From positions 1 through 64,000 of the forward strand of contig WRHK01000001.1 in assembly GCA_009783295.1 (NCBI GenBank): 64,000 nt of DNA, written 5' to 3'. This document shows, in pieces, positions 45,347-53,564 of the stretch. The stretch's first letter is position 1. Every line of letters begins with the position of its first letter. The notes beneath the pieces were generated by a model. The model was not told where the DNA came from. It made no database searches and saw only the letters and a list, made by a program, of their open reading frames with translations. The stretch is from Promicromonosporaceae bacterium (GTDB lineage Bacteria; Actinomycetota; Actinomycetes; Actinomycetales; Cellulomonadaceae). The translations under genes were made by a program, and so were the position numbers.

Positions 45347-46140
45347 TCGGGGTGGGTGCCCGGGTGGGCGGCGCGCTCCTCGGCGGCGAGCACGGCGCCG
45401 CGCTCGCGCACGTACTTCACGGCCTCGGTCGGGTCGTCGGTGAGGAAGAGCAGGTCCGGGTCCGCCGCGGCGATCATGCCGCGGTCGAGCACGGGGCCGC
45501 GCAGCCAGTCGAGCAGGCCCTTCCAGTAGTCGGTGCCCACGAGCGCGACCGGGAAGCCGGTGACCTTGTGCGTCTGCACCAGGGTCAGGGCCTCGAACAG
45601 CTCGTCGAACGTGCCGAACCCGCCCGGCATGACGATGAAGCCCTGCGCGTACTTGACGAACATCGTCTTGCGGGCGAAGAAGTAGCGGAAGTTCACGCCC
45701 AGGTTGACGTACTCGTTCATGCCCTGCTCGAAGGGCAGCTCGATGCCCAGGCCCACCGAGAGGCCGCCGGCCTCGAAGGCGCCCTTGTTGCCGGCCTCCA
45801 TGATGCCGGGGCCACCGCCCGTGATGACGGCGTAGCCGGACTCCACGAGGTCGTGGCCCACCTGCACGGCGGCGAGGTAGTCGGGGTGGTCGCGCGGCGT
45901 GCGCGCGGAGCCGAACACCGACACGGCGGGGCCGACCTCGGCCAGCGCGCCGAAGCCCTCCACGAACTCCGACTGGATGCGCATGACGCGCCACGGGTCG
46001 TTGTGCAGCCAGGCCGTGTCGTCACCGCCGGCGAGCAGGCGCTGGTCCGTGGTCTGGGCAGGGATCTGCGTGCCCCGCAGCAGCACCGGGCCCTTGCGGT
46101 AGCCGGCGCCCGTCTGGGCCACGCCGTCGTCGGTGGTCAT
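45343..46140 (-). CDS. LOG family protein (TIGR00730)
   Basis: 265 residues with the lysine decarboxylase-like Rossmann fold. The defining motif PGGFGTFDELFE is present, with GGGPGIMEAGNKGAFEAGG before it, forming the nucleotide phosphate site. Such proteins are cytokinin riboside 5'-monophosphate phosphoribohydrolases or related nucleotide hydrolases. The first 80 residues are a less conserved extension. It lies between dapE and folP2, as Rv1205 does near Rv1207. ATG at 46140 fits a leaderless -10 box. Confidence 0.88.
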   Translation of the reverse strand: MTTDDGVAQTGAGYRKGPVLLRGTQIPAQTTDQRLLAGGDDTAWLHNDPWRVMRIQSEFVEGFGALAEVGPAVSVFGSARTPRDHPDYLAAVQVGHDLVESGYAVITGGGPGIMEAGNKGAFEAGGLSVGLGIELPFEQGMNEYVNLGVNFRYFFARKTMFVKYAQGFIVMPGGFGTFDELFEALTLVQTHKVTGFPVALVGTDYWKGLLDWLRGPVLDRGMIAAADPDLLFLTDDPTEAVKYVRERGAVLAAEERAAHPGTHPE

Positions 46141-46146
46141 GCCGCC

Positions 46147-46152
46147 ACAGTA
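46147..46152 (-). promoter_or_regulatory. -10 box TACTGT for the leaderless LOG gene
   Basis: On the minus strand TACTGT ends 6 bases before the ATG at 46140. Confidence 0.55.
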
Positions 46153-46153
46153 G

Positions 46154-47293
46154 TCACGCCAGCAGCCAGGCGCGCAGCGCGTCGCGGCACAGCGCCAGCT
46201 GCGCGACGGGCACGCGCTCGTCGTCCTTGTGCGCCAGCAGCGGGTCGCCCGGGGCGAAGTTCACGGCGGGGATGCCCAGGGCCGAGAAGCGCGCGACGTC
46301 GGTCCAGCCGTACTTCGGGCGCGGGGTCCCGCCGGTGACGGCCAGGACGGCGTCGGCGAACGCCTGGGCGAGCGGGGCGTCGAGCCCGGGGCGGGCGCCG
46401 GCGGCCGCATCCGTGACCACCACCTCGAAGCCCTCGAACAGCTCGCGCAGGTGCGCCTCGGCCTGCTCGGGCGTGCGCGACGGCGCGAACCGGTAGTTCA
46501 CGGTGACGACGCACGCGTCGGGGACGACGTTGCCTGCGACGCCCCCGCGGATGCCGACCGCGCCGAGCGACTCGCGGTACACGAGCCCGTCGACCTCGAC
46601 CTCCCGCGGCGTGTACGCGGCCAGCCGGTCGAGCACCGGCGCGGCCAGGTGGATGGCGTTGACGCCCGCCCAGGCGCGCGCCGAGTGCGCGGTGACGCCG
46701 TGCGTGCGCACCTCGACGCGGATCGTGCCGTTGCAGCCGCCCTCGATGCCCGCGTCGGACGGCTCGCCGACGATGGCGAAGTCGCCCTGGAGCAGGTCGG
46801 GGCGCGACGCGGCCAGGCGGCCCAGGCCGTTGCGCACGGCCTCGACCTCCTCCTGGTCGTAGAACACCCAGGTCACGTCGCTCGTGGGCTCGACGCCCGG
46901 GCGGCCCAGGTCGGCCGCGAGCGCCAGCATGTAGGCGATGCCGGCCTTCATGTCGACGGTGCCGCGGCCCCACAGCGCGTCGCCCACCAGGCGCGTGGGC
47001 AGGTTCGGCGGGTCGGTGAGGGGCACGGTGTCGAGGTGCCCGGCGACGACGACGCGGCGCTCGCGCCCGAACGTCGTGCGGCCCACCACGCAGTTGCCGT
47101 CGCGCAGCACCTCCAGGTGGGGCTGCGCGCGGAGCAGGTCCTCGACGGCGTCGGCCAGCCGCGCCTCGTCGCCCGAGACGGACTCGATGTCGCAGATGGC
47201 GGCCAGGAGCGCCACCAGGTCCTCGTCCGGCCCGCCCGGGCGGGCCGCCTCGGCCAGGGTGCGCAGGTCTGCTGTCGGTTCTGTGGACGCCAC
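46154..47293 (-). CDS. dapE: succinyl-diaminopimelate desuccinylase
   Basis: 379 residues of the M20 metallopeptidase family. [17 protein letters not shown] gives the first metal His and Asp, [17 protein letters not shown] the bridging Asp, and [15 protein letters not shown] the catalytic Glu pair. It removes succinate from N-succinyl-diaminopimelate, giving diaminopimelate for lysine and peptidoglycan. The GTG start at 47293 has a TAGGGT box six bases upstream. It is divergent from dapD across 36 bases. Confidence 0.92.
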   Translation of the reverse strand: MASTEPTADLRTLAEAARPGGPDEDLVALLAAICDIESVSGDEARLADAVEDLLRAQPHLEVLRDGNCVVGRTTFGRERRVVVAGHLDTVPLTDPPNLPTRLVGDALWGRGTVDMKAGIAYMLALAADLGRPGVEPTSDVTWVFYDQEEVEAVRNGLGRLAASRPDLLQGDFAIVGEPSDAGIEGGCNGTIRVEVRTHGVTAHSARAWAGVNAIHLAAPVLDRLAAYTPREVEVDGLVYRESLGAVGIRGGVAGNVVPDACVVTVNYRFAPSRTPEQAEAHLRELFEGFEVVVTDAAAGARPGLDAPLAQAFADAVLAVTGGTPRPKYGWTDVARFSALGIPAVNFAPGDPLLAHKDDERVPVAQLALCRDALRAWLLA

Positions 47294-47299
47294 GGGGCG

Positions 47300-47305
47300 A
47301 CCCTA
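47300..47305 (-). promoter_or_regulatory. -10 box TAGGGT for leaderless dapE
   Basis: On the minus strand TAGGGT ends 6 bases before the GTG at 47293. Only 11 bases separate it from the opposite dapD -10 box. Confidence 0.6.
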
Positions 47306-47316
47306 CCGGCCCCCGA

Positions 47317-47322
47317 TAGGCT
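47317..47322 (+). promoter_or_regulatory. -10 box TAGGCT for leaderless dapD
   Basis: TAGGCT ends 7 bases before the ATG at 47330. The -35 region of each dap gene lies inside the coding start of the other. Confidence 0.6.
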
Positions 47323-47329
47323 GGGACCC

Positions 47330-48340
47330 ATGAGCGACACTGCCGACCGCACCTCTGCCGCCCGCACTGCCTGGGGCTTCGGCCTCGCCACGGTCACCCT
47401 CCCGGAGGTGCTCGGAACCGAGGCCCCGGTCACCCTCGACGCCTGGTACCCGGCCCCCGCCCTCGGCGAGCCCACCGACGCCGCGGCCCCCGCCGAGCTG
47501 GAGGCGCTGGCGCGCCGCGACGAGGCTCGCGGGGTCGAGACGGTCGTCGTGCGCACCGTCGTCGACCTGGACGCGCCCATCGCCGCCGGCGACGCTGCGG
47601 ACGCCTACCTGCGCCTGCACCTGCTCTCCCACCGCCTGGTGGTGCCCAACTCGATCGACCTCGACGGCATCTTCGGGGCGCTCGCCAACGTCGTGTGGAC
47701 GGATGCGGGGCCGTGCGCCGTCGACGGGTTCGAGGCCACGCGGTTGCGCCTGCGCGCCGCCACCGGGCACCCCGTCGCCGTGTACGGCGTGGACAAGTTC
47801 CCGCGTATGGTCGACTACGTGCTCCCGTCGGGCGTCCGCATCGCCGACGCCGACCGCGTGCGCCTCGGCGCGCACCTCGCCCCGGGCACCACGGTGATGC
47901 ACGAGGGCTTCGTGAACTACAACGCCGGCACGCTCGGCGTCTCGATGGTCGAGGGCCGCATCTCGCAGGGCGTCGTGGTGCACGACGGCGCGGACATCGG
48001 CGGCGGCGCGTCGATCATGGGCACCCTCTCGGGCGGTGGCAAGGAGCGCGTCGTCATCGGCGAGCGCGCCCTGCTGGGCGCGAACGCCGGGGCGGGCATC
48101 GCGCTCGGCGCGGACTCGGTGATCGAGGCCGGCCTGTACGTCACCGCGGGCACCAAGGTCACGCTGCTGGGCGACGCCGCCCCGGGCGTGGGCGAGGGCT
48201 CGCCCCGCGTCGCCAAGGCCCGCGACCTGTCCGGAGTGCCGGGCCTGCTGTTCCGCCGCAACTCCTCCACGGGCGGGATCGAGGTGCTCGCCCGTCGCGG
48301 GGTCGGCATCGAGCTGAACGCCGCGCTGCACGCCCAGTGA
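47330..48340 (+). CDS. dapD: tetrahydrodipicolinate N-succinyltransferase
   Basis: 336 residues of the actinobacterial DapD type. The C-terminal part is a left-handed beta helix: repeated GxxxG-like turns in [40 protein letters not shown] and [26 protein letters not shown] carries an active-site Glu region. It succinylates tetrahydrodipicolinate, the step before dapC. The short ATG at 47330 was chosen from the leaderless promoter; longer frames cross dapE. Its TGA overlaps the next GTG. Confidence 0.92.
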   Translation: MSDTADRTSAARTAWGFGLATVTLPEVLGTEAPVTLDAWYPAPALGEPTDAAAPAELEALARRDEARGVETVVVRTVVDLDAPIAAGDAADAYLRLHLLSHRLVVPNSIDLDGIFGALANVVWTDAGPCAVDGFEATRLRLRAATGHPVAVYGVDKFPRMVDYVLPSGVRIADADRVRLGAHLAPGTTVMHEGFVNYNAGTLGVSMVEGRISQGVVVHDGADIGGGASIMGTLSGGGKERVVIGERALLGANAGAGIALGADSVIEAGLYVTAGTKVTLLGDAAPGVGEGSPRVAKARDLSGVPGLLFRRNSSTGGIEVLARRGVGIELNAALHAQ

Positions 48341-49275
48341 CCACCCGCAAGGCCGCGCGGCGGCGTCGGCGCGCGGTCGTCGCGGCCGCCGTCACCGTCG
48401 TGCTGGCCGGCGGGGTCGGCGCGGGCGTGTGGGCCCTGCGCCACCGCCCGCCCACCCCGGTGACCGAGCGGTGCTCGGCCAGCCTGAGCGGCACCGACTG
48501 GTACCTCTCCCCGGAGCAGGCGGACAACGCGGCGCTCGTCGCAGGCATCTCCGTGCAGCGGGCGCTGCCGCCGCGCGCGGCCACGATCGCGCTCGCGACC
48601 GCGCTGCAGGAGTCCAAGCTCATCAACATCACCTACGGCGACCGCGACTCGCTGGGCCTGTTCCAGCAGCGGCCCTCGCAGGGGTGGGGCACCGCCGCGC
48701 AGGTGCAGGACCCGGTCTGGTCCACCAACAAGTTCTACGACGCGCTGCTGCGCGTGCCCGGCTACCAGAACCTCGACATCACCGTCGCCGCCCAGAAGGT
48801 GCAGCACTCGGGGTACCCGAGCGCCTACGCGCAGCACGAGGTACGGGCACGCGCCTGGGCGTCGGGGCTGACGGGCGAGTCGCCCGGCACCGTGAGCTGC
48901 GAGCTCGACCCGGTGCGCACCCCGCACGCCCGGAGCGCCGCGGAGCACACCTTCCAGGCGCTCGCGCAGCGGGACCTCGGGCTGCCCGCCGGCGACGTCC
49001 ACGCCGGGACCGCGGCCGACGGGAGCGTGTGGCTCACGGTCGACGCCCACACCCTCGTCGCGGGCGACCCGGGCCGCGCCGCGTGGGCCGCCGCCCAGTG
49101 GGCCGTGACCACGGCGTCGGCCACCGACGTCGTCGAGGTGCGCGTCGCGGATCGGGCCTGGACACGCGACGGCGCCGTCCTCGCGGCCCGGAAGGGCACA
49201 GCCCCCTGGACCAGCGCCGACGGGCAGGCCCCGGCGGCCGGCGAGGTGCGCGTGCGGCTCGCGACGTCGGGCTGA
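48337..49275 (+). CDS. membrane-anchored transglycosylase-like protein
   Basis: 312 residues. A basic N terminus (RKAARRRRR) and one membrane helix (about residues 13-32) place the rest outside the cell. The segment [20 protein letters not shown] followed by [13 protein letters not shown] resembles the Glu-containing helix and the following loop of lytic-transglycosylase folds, and this block recurs in secreted actinobacterial proteins. The C-terminal 120 residues are not assigned. Possible cell-wall hydrolase; catalysis is unproven. GTG at 48337 overlaps the dapD stop (GTGA), linking it to diaminopimelate synthesis. Confidence 0.7.
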   Translation: MTTRKAARRRRRAVVAAAVTVVLAGGVGAGVWALRHRPPTPVTERCSASLSGTDWYLSPEQADNAALVAGISVQRALPPRAATIALATALQESKLINITYGDRDSLGLFQQRPSQGWGTAAQVQDPVWSTNKFYDALLRVPGYQNLDITVAAQKVQHSGYPSAYAQHEVRARAWASGLTGESPGTVSCELDPVRTPHARSAAEHTFQALAQRDLGLPAGDVHAGTAADGSVWLTVDAHTLVAGDPGRAAWAAAQWAVTTASATDVVEVRVADRAWTRDGAVLAARKGTAPWTSADGQAPAAGEVRVRLATSG

Positions 49276-49322
49276 CCGGGCGGAGCACGTCACCTGTCGT
49301 GGTGCGCACGCGCCCTGGGGCA

Positions 49323-49328
49323 TAGGTT
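49323..49328 (+). promoter_or_regulatory. -10 box TAGGTT for a leaderless transcript
   Basis: TAGGTT ends 6 bases before the ATG at 49335. Confidence 0.55.
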
Positions 49329-49334
49329 GCGCTC

Positions 49335-49901
49335 ATGCTGCTGCACGACCTCCAGGCGCGCGTCCGCATCGCCCTGACCACCACGCTCATCAACGAGTGG
49401 GGGCTCTTCACGCCCGCCACCGGCACGTCGCACCCGAGCGCCCGCTCGATCGCGTTCCACGTGGGCTGGCACCTGCGGCCCATGATCGACGAGTCGTGGG
49501 ACGTCGACTGCGACTACGAGCGCAGCGGCGCCGCGCTCGAGCCCACGATGGCGTTCGGGCCGGGGGCGCAGCGCGCGCCCGACCTGATCGTGCACCGCCG
49601 CGGCCGGCTCGGGCCGGAGGACAACCTGCTGCTCGTCGCGCTGACCGCCGACTTCGCCTCGCACAGCACCGAGGCCCCCGACTTCGCCGCAGTGCGGGCC
49701 GTCCAGCTCCGCTTCGGCTACCGGTACGCCGTGTGGGTGGACCTGCAGCTGCGGGACGACGGCCCCGAGGGGCGCGTCCGGCCTCACTGGCAGTGGTCGA
49801 CGCTCGAGGGCGGGCCCGTGCGGCCCGAGCCCGAGTCCGTGTACACGACCGAGGAGCTGCAGTCGATCACGCAGTCGATCCGGCTGCTCTACCTCGGCTG
49901 A
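49335..49901 (+). CDS. conserved protein with a nuclease-like core, unknown function
   Basis: 188 residues, no signal or membrane segment. The centre, RAPDLIVHRRGRLGPEDNLL then LVALTADFA, has the outline of a PD-(D/E)xK nuclease strand pair, but the position expected to read (D/E)xK reads ALT, so catalysis is doubtful. The ends are helical (MLLHDLQARVRIALTTTLIN). The ATG follows a leaderless -10 box. It converges on gltA across a REP hairpin. Confidence 0.6.
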   Translation: MLLHDLQARVRIALTTTLINEWGLFTPATGTSHPSARSIAFHVGWHLRPMIDESWDVDCDYERSGAALEPTMAFGPGAQRAPDLIVHRRGRLGPEDNLLLVALTADFASHSTEAPDFAAVRAVQLRFGYRYAVWVDLQLRDDGPEGRVRPHWQWSTLEGGPVRPEPESVYTTEELQSITQSIRLLYLG

Positions 49902-49905
49902 GGGA

Positions 49906-49965
49906 GTCTCGACAGGCTCGACCACCGAGGCACAAGTCCACCGGCGGTCGAGCCTCGTCGAGACC
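49906..49965. terminator. REP-type hairpin between convergent genes
   Basis: Left arm GTCTCGACAGGCTCGACC (from 49906) and right arm ending TCGAGCCTCGTCGAGAC (to 49964) pair with one bulge and few mismatches. Same family as the repeat at 17936-17979. Probable bidirectional terminator for the gene at 49335 and for gltA. Confidence 0.65.
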
Positions 49966-49967
49966 GG

Positions 49968-51278
49968 TCAGCGCTCGCTGAGCGGCACGTACTGGCGCTC
50001 GCCGGCGCCGGTGTAGATCTGACGCGGGCGGCCGATCTTGGTGGCCGGGTCCTTCATCATCTCGCGCCACTGGGCGATCCAGCCAGGCATGCGGCCCAGC
50101 GCGAACAGCGGCGTGAACATGGCCGGCGAGAAGCCGATCGCCTTGTAGATGAGGCCCGTGTAGAAGTCGACGTTCGGGTAGAGCTTGCGCTCGACGAAGT
50201 AGTCGTCGCTCAGCGCGATCTCCTCGAGGCCGCGGGCGATGTCGAGCAGCTCGTCCTTCGCGCCCAGCGAGTCGAGCACGGCGTCGGCGTGCTTCTTCAC
50301 GATGGCCGCGCGCGGGTCGTACGACTTGTAGACGCGGTGGCCGAAGCCCATGAGGCGGACGCCGTCCTCCTTGTTCTTGACCTTCTTCATGAAGGTCTCG
50401 ACGGAGTCGCCGCCCGAGCGGATGCGCTCGAGCATGAGCAGCACGGCCTCGTTGGCGCCGCCGTGCGACGGCCCCGACAGGGCGTTGATGCCGGCCGCCA
50501 CGGAGGCGTACACGTTGGCGTTCGAGGAGCCGACGATGCGCACGGTCGACGTCGAGCAGTTCTGCTCGTGGTCCGCGTGCAGGATCAGGAGCTTGTCCAT
50601 CGCGGCCGCGACCACCGGGTCGGCGTCCCACTGCTGGAACGGCACGGCGAACGACATGCGCAGGAAGTCCTCGACGTACCCGCGGGCGTAGTCCGGGTAC
50701 AGCAGCGGCTCGTCGCGCATCGAGCGGTGTACGTAGGACGTGATGGTGCGGATCTTCGCGAGGATCAGCACGGTGGCCAGGTCGACGGCCTCGTCGTCGT
50801 GCGGGTCCAGGGACTCCGGGTAGAACGTGGCCAGGGCGTTCATGGCCGACGCCATGATCGACATGGGGTGGCCGCCGCGCGGGAACGCCGCCAGGAAGCT
50901 GCGGAACTGCTCCGGGATGAGCGTGTGGCGGTTGACGCGCTCGGTGAAGTTCTTGAGCGTCGCGGCGTCCGGCAGCTCGCCGTAGATGAGCAGGTAGGCG
51001 ACCTCGAGGAACGTCGACCCCTCCGCCAGCTGGTCGATCGGGTAACCGCGGTAGCGCAGGATGCCCTGGTCGCCGTCGATGTACGTGATCGCGGACGCCG
51101 TCGAGGCCGTGTTCATGAAGCCCGGGTCGTACGTGACCAGGTCGGTCTCCTTGAGCAGCGAGGAGACGACGAGACCGCTGTTGCCCTCCGTCGCCTCGAC
51201 GACCGGGAGCGCGACGCTGCGCTCCCCGACCGTGAGCTCGGCCTGCGCGCCCGTCGTGGGCTGGGAGATGGTGGTCAT
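49968..51278 (-). CDS. gltA: citrate synthase
   Basis: 436 residues of the type I/II hexameric kind. Active-site His residues lie in LHADHEQNCSTSTVR and GPSHGGANEAVL, with GFGHRVYKSYDPRA and the catalytic Asp in YPNVDFYTGLIYKAIG. YIDGDQGILRYRGYPIDQLA is the usual N-terminal block. It condenses acetyl-CoA with oxaloacetate. ATG at 51278 follows GGAAGGA; the longer frame to 51338 lacks support. A CRP/GlxR-like site lies about 260 bases upstream. Confidence 0.96.
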   Translation of the reverse strand: MTTISQPTTGAQAELTVGERSVALPVVEATEGNSGLVVSSLLKETDLVTYDPGFMNTASTASAITYIDGDQGILRYRGYPIDQLAEGSTFLEVAYLLIYGELPDAATLKNFTERVNRHTLIPEQFRSFLAAFPRGGHPMSIMASAMNALATFYPESLDPHDDEAVDLATVLILAKIRTITSYVHRSMRDEPLLYPDYARGYVEDFLRMSFAVPFQQWDADPVVAAAMDKLLILHADHEQNCSTSTVRIVGSSNANVYASVAAGINALSGPSHGGANEAVLLMLERIRSGGDSVETFMKKVKNKEDGVRLMGFGHRVYKSYDPRAAIVKKHADAVLDSLGAKDELLDIARGLEEIALSDDYFVERKLYPNVDFYTGLIYKAIGFSPAMFTPLFALGRMPGWIAQWREMMKDPATKIGRPRQIYTGAGERQYVPLSER

Positions 51279-51560
51279 GATGTCCTTCCTGCGAGCAGCG
51301 GTCTGTCGTGGCGACCTCTGCGCGTGTCCGTGGTGCACACCGTTGCGGGCGTGCGCGGCCCCGGTGCCGCTGGTGTGGCCAGGGCGACCTCGACCTGCGA
51401 CGGGAACCTACCCCCGTCGTGGCTCACAATCACAATCCGCTCCGTAGACCGGATACGGACATCCTCGCGCCGAGGCAGCCTCGACGGCAAGCATGCCCAG
51501 CCAGTTCACCATGGTTCGCCCAGGGTTTGGTAAATGAGTGACGTACGTCACGGGTATGGG
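51279..51560. other. 282-base gap upstream of gltA
   Basis: No gene is seen on either strand. Apart from the dyad at 51537-51552 and the gltA ribosome site there is no clear repeat or hairpin. The gltA promoter must lie here, but no convincing -35/-10 pair was found. Confidence 0.5.
51537..51552. promoter_or_regulatory. CRP/GlxR-like palindrome upstream of gltA
   Basis: AGTGACGTACGTCACG contains a perfect 14-bp palindrome and fits TGTGA-NNTANN-TCACA except at the two outermost bases. It lies 9 bases past the dapC stop and 260 bases before gltA, so it could serve a distant gltA promoter. Confidence 0.55.
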
Positions 51561-52685
51561 TCACGCGGCGCGGAGCCGCGCCGCCGCGGTGGCGATCCGC
51601 GCGTCCGACGCCGTGAGCGCGACCCGCACGTGCCGGCCGCCCGCGGCGCCGTAGAACTCCCCCGGACCGGCCAGGATGCCCAGCGCGGCCAGGCGCGCGA
51701 CCAGCTCGCGGCTGCTCGCCGTGTCCTCCGGGTCCGCCGGGCGCACCCACAGGTACAGGCCGGCCTCCGAGTGGTCGACGGCCCAGCCCGCGGCCTCGAG
51801 CGCGCCCTTGAGCACCTCGCGGCGGCGGCCGTAGACGGCGCGCTGCGCCTCGACGTGCGCGTCGTCGCCGAGCGCGACCCGCATCGCCTCCTGCACCGGC
51901 GCCGGCACGATCATGCCCAGGTGCTTCCGCGTGGCCAGCAGGTCGGCAACCAGCGCGGTGTCGCCTGCGACGAACGCCGCCCGGTACCCCGCGAGGTTCG
52001 ACTGCTTGGACAGCGAGTACGCCACCAGCAAGCCGGTCAGGTCGCCCCCGGTCACCTCGGGGTCGAGCAGGCTGGGGATCCGCAGCCCGTCCTCCCACGG
52101 CAGGAGCGCGTAGCACTCGTCCGAGACGACGACGGCCCCGATCGCGCGCGCCGCCTCGACCACGCGGCGCAGCTGCTCGACGTCGGCCACGGCGCCCGTC
52201 GGGTTGGACGGCGTGTTGACCCACACGAGCCTCACGTCGTCGCGGTGGGCCCACTCCTCGACGTCGTCCGTGGCCAGAGCCGTGGCACCCGCCAGGCGCG
52301 CGCCGACGTCGTACGTGGGGTACGCGACGGCCGGGTGCACGACGACGTCTCCGGCGCCCAGGCGCAGCAGCGACGGCAGCAGGCCCACCAGCTCCTTGGA
52401 GCCGACGGTGGGCAGCACGCCCGCCGGGTCCAGGCCCGGCACGCCGCGGCGCCGCGCGAACCACGCGACCACGGCCTCCCGCAGCGCGGGCGTGCCGTAC
52501 GTCAGCGGGTAGCCGTGCGCGTCGGACGCGAGCTCGAGAGCCATGCGCACGACGTCGGGCGTCGGGTCCACGGGGGTGCCGATCGACAGGTCGATCAGGC
52601 CGTCCGGGTGGCTGCGCGCGAGGGCGGTCACGTCGGCCAGCGTGTCCCAGGGGTACGGCAGGTCGCGGAGGTCGCTCAGTCCCAT
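51561..52685 (-). CDS. dapC: succinyldiaminopimelate transaminase
   Basis: 374 residues of the class I/II PLP aminotransferase fold. The PLP Lys lies in YSLSKQSNLAGYRAAF. NTPSNPTGA and SDECYA bind the cofactor phosphate and ring, and HVRVALT carries the substrate Arg near the C terminus. It makes N-succinyl-diaminopimelate between DapD and DapE. It lies 10 bases after fdxA on the same strand, the standard actinobacterial pairing, so the two are co-transcribed. Confidence 0.9.
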   Translation of the reverse strand: MGLSDLRDLPYPWDTLADVTALARSHPDGLIDLSIGTPVDPTPDVVRMALELASDAHGYPLTYGTPALREAVVAWFARRRGVPGLDPAGVLPTVGSKELVGLLPSLLRLGAGDVVVHPAVAYPTYDVGARLAGATALATDDVEEWAHRDDVRLVWVNTPSNPTGAVADVEQLRRVVEAARAIGAVVVSDECYALLPWEDGLRIPSLLDPEVTGGDLTGLLVAYSLSKQSNLAGYRAAFVAGDTALVADLLATRKHLGMIVPAPVQEAMRVALGDDAHVEAQRAVYGRRREVLKGALEAAGWAVDHSEAGLYLWVRPADPEDTASSRELVARLAALGILAGPGEFYGAAGGRHVRVALTASDARIATAAARLRAA

Positions 52686-52695
52686 GCGAAGGGCC

Positions 52696-53013
52696 TCAGG
52701 CCTGCGGCGGCAGGGCCTCGACCAGCGGGTGGTCCTTCTCGATCATGCCCAGCTTGGCGGCGCCGCCGGGCGAGCCGAGGTCGTCGAAGAACTCGACGTT
52801 GGCGCCGTAGTAGTCCTTCCACTGCTCGGGGACGTCGTCCTCGTAGTAGATCGCCTCGACCGGGCAGACCGGCTCGCAGGCGCCGCAGTCGACGCACTCG
52901 TCAGGGTGGATGTACAGCGAGCGCTTGCCCTCGTAGATGCAGTCGACGGGGCACTCCTCGATGCAGGCCTTGTCCTTGACATCGACGCAGGGCTGGGCGA
53001 TCACGTAGGTCAC
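52696..53013 (-). CDS. fdxA: seven-iron ferredoxin
   Basis: 105 residues. Cysteines C9, C17, C40, C43, C46 and C50 with C21/C25 fit one [3Fe-4S] and one [4Fe-4S] cluster (ACIEECPVDCIYEG and CVDCGACEPVCP). The C-terminal 45 residues form the helical extension found in FdxA/FdxC. It shuttles electrons in the cytoplasm. The GTG start has a TAAGGT box six bases upstream, giving a leaderless fdxA-dapC message. Confidence 0.94.
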   Translation of the reverse strand: MTYVIAQPCVDVKDKACIEECPVDCIYEGKRSLYIHPDECVDCGACEPVCPVEAIYYEDDVPEQWKDYYGANVEFFDDLGSPGGAAKLGMIEKDHPLVEALPPQA

Positions 53014-53019
53014 GAGGCC

Positions 53020-53025
53020 ACCTTA
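53020..53025 (-). promoter_or_regulatory. -10 box TAAGGT for leaderless fdxA-dapC
   Basis: On the minus strand TAAGGT ends 6 bases before the GTG at 53013. Confidence 0.6.
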
Positions 53026-53095
53026 GTATCGGCGCGAGGGCTCACCTGCCTCGGGCACTCATCGATCTCACCAGTCGATCTACCAGGGAGGGTCT

Positions 53096-53362
53096 ATGGG
53101 CTGGCGCGACCTGCCCGTCGGCGCGCGCGTCGTCGTGCGCCGCCGCCTCGACGCCGCGGAGGCGGAGGCCGCCCGCGCCGAGGGCCGGGGATCCGTGTGG
53201 ACCGACGTGATCGCGGTGGTCCTGGCGGTGGACGACGACGGCCTGCTGCTGCGCACGGACGCGCCGCGGGAGGAGGCGCCGCGGGAGCTGCGGGTCCCGG
53301 CGGAGGCGATCGAGACGGCGAAGCAGATCCCCCCGCGCCCGGCGCGCAGGGCCGCGAGGTAG
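53096..53362 (+). CDS. small SH3-like domain protein (DUF6725-like)
   Basis: 88 residues. It starts MGWRDLPVGARVVVRRRL, has a Glu/Ala-rich insertion, and then strands TDVIAVVLAVDDDGLLLRTD and ELRVPAEAIETAKQIPP. This resembles the small beta-barrel at the N terminus of some actinobacterial acetyltransferases, here on its own. A GGGAGG ribosome site precedes the ATG. Its TAG stop (53360-53362) is inside the first unit of repeat array 3, so the basic tail PARRAAR may have been shaped by the repeat. Confidence 0.65.
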   Translation: MGWRDLPVGARVVVRRRLDAAEAEAARAEGRGSVWTDVIAVVLAVDDDGLLLRTDAPREEAPRELRVPAEAIETAKQIPPRPARRAAR

Positions 53363-53564
53363 AGCGCTGGCCCGCGAGTTAGAGCGCGGGGCCGCGAGAT
53401 AGAGCGCGGGCCCGCGAGATAGCGCAGTCCCGCGCGAGATAGAGCGCGCTGGGCTCTATCTCGCCGTCCGACGCGCTAACTCGCGGCCTTGCGCACTAAC
53501 TCGCGCGCTAGCGCGCTAACTCGCGGGCCCGCGCTCTATCTCGCGGGCCCGCGCTCTATCTCGC
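53354..53564. repeat. 20-bp-pitch inverted tandem array 3 (11 units of GCGAGnTAGMRC)
   Basis: Five forward units start at 53354, 53374, 53394, 53414 and 53434. Six inverted units start at 53453, 53473, 53493, 53513, 53533 and 53553. The pitch is 20 bases except for 19 at the turn. Variants are GGTAG, GTTAG and GATAG in forward units and CTATC or CTAAC in inverted ones; GCGAG and TAG never change. The first unit supplies the stop of the gene at 53096 and the last the stop of tyrA. The two halves can pair into a stem of about 100 bp. Confidence 0.95.
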
